Shown here one piece after another: positions 1 through 8,950 of a stretch of 64,000 nucleotides of DNA. Source of the DNA: Pedobacter aquatilis (GTDB lineage Bacteria > Bacteroidota > Bacteroidia > Sphingobacteriales > Sphingobacteriaceae); contig NZ_JAUFPW010000036.1 of NCBI RefSeq assembly GCF_030409415.1, forward strand, positions 1 through 64,000, written 5' to 3'. The first letter of the stretch is position 1, and every line of letters begins with the position of its first letter. A program made the translations under genes and the position numbers. The notes beneath the pieces are model-generated. The model was not told the origin of the DNA. It saw only the letters and a program-made list of their open reading frames with translations, and ran no database searches.

Positions 1-269
1 ACAAAAAAAGAGCCGCATAATTTGCATCCAAAAGGAATCTAAATTAATGCATCTCAAAAAAAATATCTGACGAGAAAAAATCTCTAGTATACTATTGCAA
101 TTCCATTTTTGAATTTTCCTAGAAAAAGCTAAGCTAATTTATGGGAAATACCGCTAAGCCATTGACTTTAGGTTTTAGTTTGCAACAATCTAAATCTGTA
201 ATTAAAAGACCATGACGGTATGCCCACTGCTTACATCATATTTTTAATAACTGCTAAAATTTAAATGAT
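1..269. other. non-coding left edge
   Basis: No open reading frame with coding character and no RNA gene is visible here. The stretch is AT-rich and leads into the promoter of the first hydrolase gene. Confidence 0.6.
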
Positions 270-299
270 TTTGCCACGCTTGAAAAACCGCCAACTTTG
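270..299 (+). promoter_or_regulatory. candidate Bacteroidota sigma-A promoter for the first hydrolase
   Basis: TTTG at 270-273 and CAACTTTG at 292-299 are separated by 18 bases, which resembles the Bacteroidota pattern TTTG-N19-TAnnTTTG. If used, transcription would begin just after the ATG at 302, which favours the later ATG at 371 as the start codon. Only one of the two fixed bases TA is present, so this is a moderate match. Confidence 0.4.
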
Positions 300-370
300 T
301 AATGAATATATCGGCAAGTAGTCCGTTTGAAAATAACAATTCACCAAAGCAAATTATAAAACCATTAAAT

Positions 371-1159
371 ATGAAAACAAAATTATCAATTCAAAAACCG
401 GCCAGAGTAGGAACTTTGGCTATGTTATTACTAGCGGTCATCATAACCCCGGAGAAAGTAACTGCGCAGGCTCCGAAAGTCAAAAATATTGTTCTGGTGC
501 ATGGCGCCTTTGCAGATGGCTCGGGATGGAGTGCTGTCTATTCCATCCTGACAAAGAAGGGATATAAAGTAACAGTTGTACAGAATCCAATGACTTCCCT
601 CGAGGATGATGCTGCTACTACTAAACTTGCACTGGACAGGCAGGATGGACCAACAATTCTGGTAGGACACTCCTATGGAGGTGCGGTCATCAGTCAGGCA
701 GGCGATCATCCGAATGTCGCAGCCTTGGTATATGTAGCTGCCTTTCAGCCAGACAAAGGAGAAACGGTCTTGCAATGGGTGATGACAGCCCCACCGGCGC
801 CAGAGAGCGGGATACTTAACCCTGATGACAAGGGAATGGTTTACTATGACCTTGCAAAGTTCCATGCTGGTTTTGGTGCGGATATTCCCAAAGCTCAGGC
901 TGAATTTATGGCGGCCTCACAAGGCGCTTTCAATGTAAAGGGTTTTGTAACTCCGCTGACAAGCGCAGCCTGGAAAACCAAACCAAGTTATGCGGTAGTT
1001 TCCACGGAAGATAAAACACTTGTTCCATCGATTCAAAAAGCAATGTACAAACGCTCGAACACTAAAATTACAGAGGTAAAAGGAAGTCATGCGGTATTCA
1101 TCTCTCAGCCTGAACAAGTTGCCAAAGTGATCATTGAGGCGGCAAACGCAGTTAAGTAA
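371..1159 (+). CDS. secreted alpha/beta-hydrolase (EstC/MES-like fold)
   Basis: The 262-residue product starts with a signal peptide (Lys/Arg-rich start, hydrophobic run at 15-25, then TAQA near 31-34), so it is probably periplasmic. The hydrolase core shows the oxyanion segment VLVHGAFADG, nucleophile elbow GHSYGG (Ser101), acid Asp214 in STEDKTLV and His240 in GSHAVF. The small cap and overall pattern resemble plant methylesterase-like and EstC-like esterases, but the substrate cannot be read from the sequence. An ATG at 302 lies in frame, but it would add 23 residues before the signal peptide and sits at or before the likely transcription start, so 371 was chosen. Confidence 0.85.
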   Translation: MKTKLSIQKPARVGTLAMLLLAVIITPEKVTAQAPKVKNIVLVHGAFADGSGWSAVYSILTKKGYKVTVVQNPMTSLEDDAATTKLALDRQDGPTILVGHSYGGAVISQAGDHPNVAALVYVAAFQPDKGETVLQWVMTAPPAPESGILNPDDKGMVYYDLAKFHAGFGADIPKAQAEFMAASQGAFNVKGFVTPLTSAAWKTKPSYAVVSTEDKTLVPSIQKAMYKRSNTKITEVKGSHAVFISQPEQVAKVIIEAANAVK

Positions 1160-1328
1160 GTTGAAATATAGGTGGTTAACCAGGTGAAACACCAGATTAA
1201 CCCTAAATTGAGCATGCCCTGTGAAACAGCATCTTTGCTGGGCATACTTAACTTTTTATCCATATTATTCAGTCAGTTTTCCCAGGCTTTCGATTATAAC
1301 ATCGTATCGAAACTGAAAATTATCCGTC

Positions 1329-2315
1329 ATGCAAGAAATTGAAAAAAAATCCCCGTTAAAAAAAGATAAAGCGCTGTCAAAAAAAACCAAAAAATTCCTT
1401 GAAGGGTATAATGCGCGGCCGTTAGTCAAGGACGAAAATTTATCCGTTACGGACGCAAGACAGGCTTTTAGCGACCTTCAGGCTTCGATTCAGGTTGACT
1501 GCTCCGGAATCGAGGAATCTGAACTGGATCTTGAATTAGAAGGGAACACCATAAAACTAATTATCCTTAGGCCTGAAAACAATACGGATTCATTACCTTT
1601 TTTTGTTTTTATCCACGGTGGTGGCTGGGTTCTGGGCGACTATCCGAGCCATAAGCGTATGGTTAGAGATTTGGTGGTTCAGTCAGGGACAGCAGGTATT
1701 TTTGTGAATTACAGCCTGTCCCCGGAAGCGAAATATCCACAGGCACTCAATGAAATATCAGCTACCCTGGACTGGTTATCAAAAAATGGCCATAAACATA
1801 ACCTTGACGGTACGCGCATCGCCTTGGTTGGCAACAGTTCCGGAGCGAACTTGGCAGTAGCCAGTACATTCCGTGCTCATGAGCAAAATGGGCTTGAGAT
1901 CAGATTGCAGATATTAATATGCCCGCTGACAAGCCATACCACAAACTGGAAGTCCTATGAGAAATTCGGCGATGAACGGTTTTTGACAGCAGCGAAAATG
2001 AAGTGGATGTTTGATAATTATACTTCAGATGAGCAGGCGCTCAATAGCATCTATATATCTCCTGTTCTTGCAGACAGTGACCAACTTAAAAAGTTGCCTC
2101 CGACTTTAATTCAGGTAGCCGAGGCTGATATCCTGAGAGATCAGGGAGAAAAATTCGGTCGAAGGCTGGATCAAGCCGGTGTTAAGGTAACCACCGTGCG
2201 GTATAATGGAATGATACATGACTTCGCTCTGCTTAATGCATTAGCCAAGCTGCCGCAGGCAAAGTCTCTGTTGAGACACGCATCGGCAGAATTAAAAAAA
2301 TATCTCAATGCTTAA
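1329..2315 (+). CDS. alpha/beta-hydrolase of the hormone-sensitive-lipase family
   Basis: This 328-residue cytoplasmic protein carries the HSL-family oxyanion motif HGGGW (residues 96-100) and the elbow GNSSGAN with nucleophile Ser170. The acid Asp267 (EADILRD) and His297 (MIHDFA) complete the triad. The family hydrolyses short acyl esters, and length and motif order are normal for it. The first ~50 residues are Lys-rich and unlike the core. The gene ends 35 bases before the histidine kinase gene on the same strand, so it may be the first member of an operon with the following two signalling genes. The natural substrate is unknown. Confidence 0.88.
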   Translation: MQEIEKKSPLKKDKALSKKTKKFLEGYNARPLVKDENLSVTDARQAFSDLQASIQVDCSGIEESELDLELEGNTIKLIILRPENNTDSLPFFVFIHGGGWVLGDYPSHKRMVRDLVVQSGTAGIFVNYSLSPEAKYPQALNEISATLDWLSKNGHKHNLDGTRIALVGNSSGANLAVASTFRAHEQNGLEIRLQILICPLTSHTTNWKSYEKFGDERFLTAAKMKWMFDNYTSDEQALNSIYISPVLADSDQLKKLPPTLIQVAEADILRDQGEKFGRRLDQAGVKVTTVRYNGMIHDFALLNALAKLPQAKSLLRHASAELKKYLNA

Positions 2316-2350
2316 TTGAGCTTATACTTATTAATATAGATTAACCGCTC

Positions 2351-3748
2351 ATGGTAACGATCCTTCAAAGGCTGATGAATTTTGAAAGCCTATCAACTGT
2401 TCCCTGTGAACAGTTGGATTGGCTGATCAAAAACAGCAAGATCAGGAAGTTCAAAAGCGGTGATTTTGTAGGTGTACAGGGGAAAAAAATCGATGGACCA
2501 CATTTTTTACTGAAAGGGAATATTCAAATGTTTATCTATCGCGGAGTTGAAAAGCAGGATCTTTTATTGTTAGAGAAAGGTGACATCTTCGGGTACCTTC
2601 CCTATTCAAGAAGCGATATCGCACCTTTAAATGCGGTTGCGATCAATCCGGTCGAGGTTTTATCTTTCGAGACCCCGAGGGTAAGAGAAATGATCAGTTT
2701 GCATTTTGAACTAACCCAATCCCTGGTGCATATCATGAATAACAGGGTTAAAAACTACACCACCCTCCACCAGCAAAATGATAAGATGGCGGCGCTTGGA
2801 AAATTAGCAGCCGGATTAGCTCATGAATTAAACAACCCGGTTTCCGCATTAGTCAGTAATGCCACCTCACTGAGATCTCATCTGAGTGCAGATGTGTTAA
2901 AGAACAGTTTTTATGCGGAATGTTTGGAAGAGGTCACCCGAAATGTAATAGCCGACCGAATTGCTGAAATATCTTCGAGTTATAAGGATGGCAGGCTACC
3001 CTTTAAAGAACGGTATAAAACAGAGGAAAAAATCACAGACTGGATGGATGGAAATTCAATCAGCTATACTGAAGAAATGATTGAGGTCTTTGCGGATTTT
3101 AATATTGAAAATCAGTTGCTTGACTTTTTCAAACAGCAGCTTCCCGAAATAGGACTGAAAGCATTCCTTGATCATCTATCATACACTTTGATAATCGAAA
3201 AAATCGTTTTCGATATACAGATAGCTGCTTTAAGAATTGCGGAATTGATTGGGTCAGTTAAAGTCTATACCCATTTGGATCGGGGTCAGGACAAAGTTTC
3301 TTCGGATATTCATGAAGGTTTGAGAAATACCATCCGTATGCTGGGACACAAAATACGGGCGGGCAATGTCCATATTACCGAGCGCTTCGGCAAAACGGTT
3401 CCGCTCATTAATGCCTATCCGGGAGACCTTAACCAGGTCTGGACCAATCTTATTGATAATGCGCTGGACAGCATGCTTGAGCATAACCATGGATCACTGA
3501 CGATTGTGACAGGAATTGAGGGTGATCACCTTAAGATCACCCTAAGCGATGACGGGCCTGGTATTCCTGCAGAAATCCTCAATAACATCTTCGATCCATT
3601 TTTTACGACTAAAGCTATTGGCAAAGGCACGGGCATGGGATTGGAAACCGTTAGAAGAATTGTAATAAAGCACGGGGGGTCAGTTAAAGTGAGTTCAATT
3701 CCCGGAAATACTGTTTTTACAGTGTGCCTACCCAAGGGAGTTCAATAA
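2351..3748 (+). CDS. histidine kinase with CRP-like N-terminal domain
   Basis: Residues ~10-125 form a cyclic-nucleotide-binding-type beta roll with no transmembrane segment, so the kinase is cytoplasmic. The dimerisation box has phosphoacceptor His158 in GLAHELNNP. A ~150-residue helical insert separates it from the ATPase domain, which shows NLIDNALDS, DDGPGIP and GTGMGLE. The segment FGYLPYSRSD replaces the usual phosphate-binding cassette, and its canonical Glu and Arg are not evident, so cAMP binding is doubtful. The next gene, 29 bases downstream, encodes a response regulator fused to a flavoprotein, which is the obvious partner. Length 465 is typical for this type. Confidence 0.9.
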   Translation: MVTILQRLMNFESLSTVPCEQLDWLIKNSKIRKFKSGDFVGVQGKKIDGPHFLLKGNIQMFIYRGVEKQDLLLLEKGDIFGYLPYSRSDIAPLNAVAINPVEVLSFETPRVREMISLHFELTQSLVHIMNNRVKNYTTLHQQNDKMAALGKLAAGLAHELNNPVSALVSNATSLRSHLSADVLKNSFYAECLEEVTRNVIADRIAEISSSYKDGRLPFKERYKTEEKITDWMDGNSISYTEEMIEVFADFNIENQLLDFFKQQLPEIGLKAFLDHLSYTLIIEKIVFDIQIAALRIAELIGSVKVYTHLDRGQDKVSSDIHEGLRNTIRMLGHKIRAGNVHITERFGKTVPLINAYPGDLNQVWTNLIDNALDSMLEHNHGSLTIVTGIEGDHLKITLSDDGPGIPAEILNNIFDPFFTTKAIGKGTGMGLETVRRIVIKHGGSVKVSSIPGNTVFTVCLPKGVQ

Positions 3749-3777
3749 GAAAGGTAGGATTCACAAATTAAAATGAA

Positions 3778-5439
3778 ATGGAAAAACCTGTAATTTTTTT
3801 GGTAGATGATGATCATCAGGTACTCAACGCGATTACGCGTGATTTGAAATCCCGGTATGGAAAAGGGTATAAAATCATCGGCACGAGCTCTGCCTACCAG
3901 GGTTTGGAAAGGATTCTTGAATTAAAAAATCAGTCGAAAGCTATTGCTATGATTGTCAGCGACCAGCGCATGCCGGAAATGGCCGGCGTAGCGTTTTTGA
4001 AAGAAGCAATAGCAATTTTTCCTGAGGCTAAACGCGTATTGCTTACAGCATACAGCGACACCCAGGCTGCGATAGATGCGATTAATCAAATACAGCTGGA
4101 TTACTACCTTATGAAGCCTTGGTATCCGGCTGCGGAACGCTTATATCCGGTTCTTGATGAACTACTTTCAGACTGGCAGGCGAACTATAGCCCGGAATTT
4201 CAGGGCATACAATTAATAGGATTTCAGTATTCACCTCATTCGCATAAACTGAAGGATTTTTTGGCGGGCAATTTGATTCCTTACCGGTGGCTGGATATTG
4301 AGAAAGATCCGCAGGCGAGCACCCTGCTTGAACTTAACCGCTTAAGCCTGGAAGAGCTACCTGTAGTGATTTCGGAGGAAGGAAAGGTTTTTATCCAGCC
4401 CGAGGTGTCCTCACTGGCTTACGGAATCGGAGCAGATGTACGCCTGAAAGCAGACATGTATGACGTCGTAATTATTGGCGCAGGTCCTGCCGGTCTTGCT
4501 GCAGCGGTGTATGGGGCTTCTGAAGGTCTGAAAACTCTGCTAATAGAGCGCAAAGCCCCGGGCGGACAGGCAGGAACGAGTTCAAGGATAGAAAATTATC
4601 TCGGCTTTCCTTCCGGTCTGACGGGCGCTGACCTTTCCAGAAGAGCAATCAGTCAGGCTATAAGACTTGGCGCGGAGATACTTGCTCCTAAAGAGGTACT
4701 ATCCATCAGTGAGATGGACGGCTATAAAACCATAACCCTCAACGATGAGCGTTTAATAAGATGCCGGGCGATTATTATAACAACAGGCGTCGACTATAGA
4801 AAACTCGAAACCAAAGGGATTAATGACTTTACGGGTGCCGGAATATATTATGGTGCGGCTGTAAGTGAAGCTGCCTCATGCAAAGGACAAGATGTATTCA
4901 TCGTCGGAGGAGGTAATTCAGCGGGTCAGTCTGCAGTCTACCTTTCTAAATTCGCCAAAAAGGTGCATATTATTCTCAGAAGAGAGAGTCTGTCAGCTAC
5001 GATGTCCGCATACTTGATAAAACAGATTGAAAGCCTGCCAAACATTGAGGTGATGTTTACCTGTAAGATTAAAGAAGCCCTGGGCGAAAACCATCTTGAG
5101 GATTTATTGATTGAGAATATAAAGAATAAAAGCCTGAACAAACACAAAGCAGCTGCATTGTACATTTTTATAGGCGCAAAACCTTTCACGGACTGGCTTG
5201 GAAATGCTGTGAGCAGGGATGTCAACGGCTTTATCAGAACAGGCCAAAACTTACGTCTGGACAGCAGTTTTATAGAATTCTGGAAACTCAAAAGAGAGCC
5301 TTACTTACTGGAAACCAGCATTCCCGGCGTGTTTGCCGCAGGAGACGTCCGCTCGGGCGCAATGAGCCGGATTGCATCTGCAGTTGGCGAAGGCTCAATG
5401 GCTATCTCTTTTGTCCATAAATATCTGGGAGAAAATTAG
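3778..5439 (+). CDS. response regulator fused to thioredoxin-reductase-like flavoprotein
   Basis: The 553-residue protein has three parts. Residues 1-130 are a receiver domain with DDD at 10-12, phosphoacceptor Asp62 (SDQRMPEMAG) and Lys113. Residues ~143-218 look like a glutaredoxin/thioredoxin fold in which the CxxC position reads S-P-H-S. Residues 228-553 are a pyridine-nucleotide flavoprotein with FAD motif GAGPAGL (234-240), NAD(P) motif GGGNSAG (377-383) and the C-terminal FAD motif AAGDVRSG. The CxxC of thioredoxin reductase is absent; that stretch reads YYGAAVSE. A reductase-type output under phosphorylation control by the upstream kinase is the likely arrangement, but a classical thioredoxin reduction is not supported. 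The fusion is a known architecture of undefined function. Confidence 0.9.
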   Translation: MEKPVIFLVDDDHQVLNAITRDLKSRYGKGYKIIGTSSAYQGLERILELKNQSKAIAMIVSDQRMPEMAGVAFLKEAIAIFPEAKRVLLTAYSDTQAAIDAINQIQLDYYLMKPWYPAAERLYPVLDELLSDWQANYSPEFQGIQLIGFQYSPHSHKLKDFLAGNLIPYRWLDIEKDPQASTLLELNRLSLEELPVVISEEGKVFIQPEVSSLAYGIGADVRLKADMYDVVIIGAGPAGLAAAVYGASEGLKTLLIERKAPGGQAGTSSRIENYLGFPSGLTGADLSRRAISQAIRLGAEILAPKEVLSISEMDGYKTITLNDERLIRCRAIIITTGVDYRKLETKGINDFTGAGIYYGAAVSEAASCKGQDVFIVGGGNSAGQSAVYLSKFAKKVHIILRRESLSATMSAYLIKQIESLPNIEVMFTCKIKEALGENHLEDLLIENIKNKSLNKHKAAALYIFIGAKPFTDWLGNAVSRDVNGFIRTGQNLRLDSSFIEFWKLKREPYLLETSIPGVFAAGDVRSGAMSRIASAVGEGSMAISFVHKYLGEN

Positions 5440-5551
5440 TTATAAATTATATCTAAAGCAGAGCACCATACAGATTCTAAACACATCAGTGAAATGAGGT
5501 TAATTAAAATTGGCTTAAAAGAAAATCAATTGACAATAAAATAGATAAGAT

Positions 5552-5944
5552 ATGATTAACGAAAACAAAAAATTTAACACTTTTCATATGCAATGGGAAG
5601 ACGACTACGGTTACGTTCAAGCCATAAAAAACGGAAACATGGTTTACATTTCAGGTCAGCTGGGCCATGACCAGGAGGGTGTTTTAGCACAGGGTATGGA
5701 TAAGCAAATGGAATTCGCCTATGCAAATATCCTCAGGCTTTTGAAGGGCTTCGATTATATTGAAGATGATGTAATTGAGGAAGTTATTTATGTAACTGAT
5801 ATGCAGGCTGGTTTCCAGGCCAGAAAGGCTATTGGCGCTAAGTTCTATCCGGATCCTAAAAGAATTGCCAGTACAATCCTGGGCGTAAAAGAACTGGCTT
5901 TACCTGGGCAATATGTTGAGATAAAAATAGTGGCAATGAAATAG
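5552..5944 (+). CDS. RidA-family protein
   Basis: The 130-residue product matches the chorismate-mutase-like RidA/YjgF fold in length and pattern (VYISGQLG, then AYANILRLL, VTDM, and a final VEIKIVAMK). RidA enzymes remove reactive imines, using an Arg in the motif PARS. Here the corresponding stretch reads RIASTILGV with Ala at that place, so imine deaminase activity is uncertain and a different Rid subfamily is likely. It follows the flavoprotein gene by 112 bases on the same strand and may be co-expressed. Confidence 0.85.
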   Translation: MINENKKFNTFHMQWEDDYGYVQAIKNGNMVYISGQLGHDQEGVLAQGMDKQMEFAYANILRLLKGFDYIEDDVIEEVIYVTDMQAGFQARKAIGAKFYPDPKRIASTILGVKELALPGQYVEIKIVAMK

Positions 5945-6054
5945 CAAAAATGAATAGATTTTTCCTTTAACATCTGCCATCACTGGCTTGCGAGAATGGC
6001 AATTATATTTGGATTTGCTTCATACTTTCCAGAATTAACTTATCATTTGTAAGA

Positions 6055-6417
6055 ATGAAAACGATAATAATTATTGACCAGAACCTTGGCCTGCTGGAAA
6101 TCCTTTGTCATGCATTAAAGATAAAAGACTACGAAGCTGTCGGATATTCGGGACATGAGCTTGACCTTTATGGTTTGATTCAACAATTGAGCCCTTCACT
6201 GATTATCATTGACCTATCTTTTCCGTTGGATGCGGCCATCAGGTGGTGTTGCAGAATAAAGTCTTTATATCCACACCTCGCTATTGCCGCTATGAGTTGT
6301 AATCAAAAGGTTTTCACAAAAAATAAACATACCATTTTTGACGACACTATTGACAAACCATTTGACCTTGATACCCTGTTGAAACTGGTTGAAAAGCATG
6401 TTCAGACAACTTATTGA
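6055..6417 (+). CDS. single-domain response regulator (receiver-like)
   Basis: A 120-residue stand-alone receiver domain. The hydrophobic start IIIIDQN corresponds to the acidic pocket but has Asp-Gln instead of two acids. The predicted phosphoacceptor Asp lies in LIIIDLSF (about residue 52), and the conserved Lys is in DKPFD near residue 102. The canonical Thr/Ser region reads AAMSC. There is no output domain and no adjacent kinase, so it is an orphan regulator or a phosphate shuttle. The acidic pocket is weakened but the phosphorylation residue is kept. Confidence 0.75.
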   Translation: MKTIIIIDQNLGLLEILCHALKIKDYEAVGYSGHELDLYGLIQQLSPSLIIIDLSFPLDAAIRWCCRIKSLYPHLAIAAMSCNQKVFTKNKHTIFDDTIDKPFDLDTLLKLVEKHVQTTY

Positions 6418-6776
6418 GAAACAGGGAACTGCATACATATTGAGCATAAAATTAATTTACACGCCAGTGTTAGTTAATTTCATTTCGGGTTACCTTCCTA
6501 AATAAGGATCCGGGCAATTCAATGAAATTTCAGTGACAGAAATTACCCCATCAGGCTATCAAAATAATGATAACAGGTATAACCTCAATTATTTTCCATT
6601 TCCTGATTTTCACCTGAAATTTATGAAAAATATCGATTACCACCTTTTCCAGTAATTGAATATTTAATTAGTCAAGCAGTTATCGATTCTTCTTCAGTAA
6701 ACAAAATGAAAATTGATGAGCATGGATGCTTTAGATCAACAATCAGGTATATACAGGTTAAATGATATTATAAGAA
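6418..6776. other. intergenic region without recognised gene
   Basis: About 360 AT-rich bases between the receiver gene and the detoxification operon. No coding frame, RNA gene or clear hairpin was seen. The promoter of the downstream operon must lie here or close by, but I could not place it. Confidence 0.5.
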
Positions 6777-7337
6777 ATGGCGATAAATAAATCCAAGTTA
6801 TTCAATGAACATACTTTAGGGTCGGATAATCCGGTTTTGCATATTATCGGATATGGGGATTTTCAGTGTAGATTATCTCGTTCCGGGAGCAGACTTATCA
6901 GGCTACTACCAAAAAAATATGATCGCTGGTGCGCTTTTACCTTCCGCAATTATCCATGTACCCAAAAAAACAGATATGCCTTTGATGCCGCATGTGCGGT
7001 AGAAGCTGCGGGAAAGCAAGGCAGGTATTGGGAAATGCACGATGCGGTATTTAATGATCAGGCTTTGGCTGGGGATGACCTATTTTTGGACCTGGCAAAA
7101 TCCTTAGGTCTTGATCAACGCCAGTTTGTTCAGGACAGCATTAGCAACAAAGTGCATAATAAAATACATCTGGATCTACGATCGGGCCATTTGGACGGTG
7201 TAAGCAGAACCCCTTCTTTTTTGATAAATGGGAAGTTTTTTCACGGAAGCCCAAGAGCTTTGTTTGGAATCGCCGTGCAGATCCTGGATGAACTTGCTGA
7301 ACAAAAACAAACGGCAAAAACAGTGATGTCGAACTAG
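6777..7337 (+). CDS. DsbA-family thioredoxin-like protein lacking CxxC
   Basis: The 186-residue product has the DsbA/Thioredoxin_4 plan: GYGDFQC at 26-31, an inserted helical domain (AACAVEAAGKQGRYWEMHDAVF), and the cis-proline segment GVSRTPSFLING. The active-site motif reads C31-R-L-S34, so the second cysteine is missing and disulfide exchange by the usual mechanism is unlikely. No signal peptide is present, so it is cytoplasmic. It is the first gene of a tight same-strand run that includes MhqO- and MhqD-like enzymes and an exporter, which suggests a role in handling thiol-reactive compounds, perhaps as a glutathione-transferase-like or isomerase-like member. That role is inference. Confidence 0.8.
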   Translation: MAINKSKLFNEHTLGSDNPVLHIIGYGDFQCRLSRSGSRLIRLLPKKYDRWCAFTFRNYPCTQKNRYAFDAACAVEAAGKQGRYWEMHDAVFNDQALAGDDLFLDLAKSLGLDQRQFVQDSISNKVHNKIHLDLRSGHLDGVSRTPSFLINGKFFHGSPRALFGIAVQILDELAEQKQTAKTVMSN

Positions 7338-7362
7338 ATTGAATTATTTAACGATAAAACAT

Positions 7363-8298
7363 ATGGAAAAAACAATTAAAGGCATTCATCATATTACCGC
7401 TATCGCGGGTAATGCCAAAAGAAACTATGACTTCTACACCCGGATATTAGGTCTTCGTCTCATTAAAAAAACAGTAAATTTCGATGATCCGGAAACCTAT
7501 CACCTGTATTATGGAGACCAGGCGGGAACACCGGGCAGCATTTTAACATTTTTCCCCAATGAGGGAATCCCGAATGGAAGACCCGGAACTCGTCAGGCCA
7601 CTGCTATCGGATATTCCGTGAACAGGTCAGCTTTTGATTTCTGGAAAGAACGTTTTAAACAAAATGCCGTTAGATACATCGAGGTTTCCGAAAAGTTCAA
7701 CGAATCCTATTTAACTGTTTTTGATCCTGACGGACTTCGTCTGGAACTAATTGCATCTACCGGTGAAGATAATCGCTTGCCTTGGACTACTGAAGATATT
7801 CCCGATGCTTACGCCTTAAAAGGTTTTCACAATATAACACTGTCAATCAACGAATTGGAACCAACTGCAGATATTCTAACTAAAATATTCGGATACCATC
7901 TATTAGAACAAAAAGATAATCTTTACCGTTTTAGAACCAATTCAGTTGGAACTGCAGCAATCGTTGACGTTTTGGTTTCAAAGGCTGAACTTCCCGGACA
8001 TGTTTCTATGGGCTCGGTGCACCATGTGGCTTTCAGGGTAGAAAATGAAGACGTTTTGATGCATTTTCGGGACATAATTGTTGGGCTCGGCCTGCGAATT
8101 ACCGAGAAGATCGACAGAAACTATTTCTATTCGTTATATTTCCGCGAACCGGGCGGTATCTTGTTCGAACTGGCCACTGAAAATCCCGGCTTCATGGTTG
8201 ATGAATCATTGGAGCATCTTGGCGAGAAGCTGATGTTACCTGAACAGTATGAGCAGCTCCGGGAAACTCTTGAAATCACACTTCCTCAACTATCCTAA
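7363..8298 (+). CDS. ring-cleaving dioxygenase, MhqO-like (VOC fold)
   Basis: The 311-residue protein has two vicinal-oxygen-chelate modules. Metal-ligand candidates are His in GIHHITAI near the start, His in SVHHVAFRV and Glu in GILFELATE. This pattern matches the MhqO/MhqE group, whose Bacillus members open hydroquinone-type rings formed during quinone stress. The ATG at 7363 begins the family-like MEKTIKGIHHITA; the eight codons before it run from a TTG and are not needed. The stop is one base before the start of the MhqD-like gene, and this dioxygenase-hydrolase pairing also occurs in Bacillus mhq operons. Confidence 0.88.
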   Translation: MEKTIKGIHHITAIAGNAKRNYDFYTRILGLRLIKKTVNFDDPETYHLYYGDQAGTPGSILTFFPNEGIPNGRPGTRQATAIGYSVNRSAFDFWKERFKQNAVRYIEVSEKFNESYLTVFDPDGLRLELIASTGEDNRLPWTTEDIPDAYALKGFHNITLSINELEPTADILTKIFGYHLLEQKDNLYRFRTNSVGTAAIVDVLVSKAELPGHVSMGSVHHVAFRVENEDVLMHFRDIIVGLGLRITEKIDRNYFYSLYFREPGGILFELATENPGFMVDESLEHLGEKLMLPEQYEQLRETLEITLPQLS

Positions 8299-8299
8299 A

Positions 8300-8941
8300 A
8301 TGAGTATGAAAGTAAAACAATATATCTCATATGGTTCGTCTATCGATTCAGCTAAGGGCATACTCATCATGATTCACGGACGAGGGAGCACTGCTGCAGA
8401 TATAATGGAGCTATCCAGTGCGCTTGATATCGAAGGAATGGGGGTCTTCGCTCCTCAGGCGCCACACAACAGCTGGTATCCGAACAGCTTTATGGCACCG
8501 GATGAATCTAATCAACCAGCACTGGATTCCTCGCTAAAAATAATAGATGAACTAATCGGTAAAATACTAAGTTATGGGATAAGCCATGAGCGCATTTATT
8601 TCCTGGGATTTTCTCAGGGCGCTTGCCTGATGCTGGAATACATATGCAGAAATGCGAGAAAATACGGCGGTGCCGTGGCTTTTACAGGTGGTCTGATTGG
8701 GGAAAAGTTGATAACCAGTAAATATCAGGGTGATTTTTCAGGGACCAGGGTGTTGATTACAACAGGAGATTCAGATCCACATGTTCCACTCAGTAGAGTC
8801 AAAGATACGGCAACCCAGCTTGAAATACAGCAGGCTAGGCTCAGAATGGAAATCTTTCCGGATAAGACTCATAGCATTCTTTCCTCAGAAATTGATATTG
8901 CCAATGACTGGATATTTTCTTTAGGGAGAGCTAAAAAATAA
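8300..8941 (+). CDS. MhqD-like carboxylesterase/phospholipase-family hydrolase
   Basis: A 213-residue hydrolase of the phospholipase/carboxylesterase family. It shows MIHGRGSTAADI at the oxyanion site, the nucleophile elbow GFSQGA, acid Asp in TGDSDPHVP and His in DKTHSIL. The start at 8300 lies one base after the dioxygenase stop codon, so the two are probably translationally coupled. A second Met follows two codons later. In Bacillus the homologous pair acts downstream of quinone and diazo-dye stress; here the same job is inferred from the pairing and from the exporter downstream. Confidence 0.88.
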   Translation: MSMKVKQYISYGSSIDSAKGILIMIHGRGSTAADIMELSSALDIEGMGVFAPQAPHNSWYPNSFMAPDESNQPALDSSLKIIDELIGKILSYGISHERIYFLGFSQGACLMLEYICRNARKYGGAVAFTGGLIGEKLITSKYQGDFSGTRVLITTGDSDPHVPLSRVKDTATQLEIQQARLRMEIFPDKTHSILSSEIDIANDWIFSLGRAKK

Positions 8942-8950
8942 TACAGTCAG

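Noticed and set aside
3778..5439. Annotation as an ordinary thioredoxin reductase (trxB)
   Set aside because: The redox CxxC is missing and a receiver domain is fused at the N-terminus, so the simple name would mislead.
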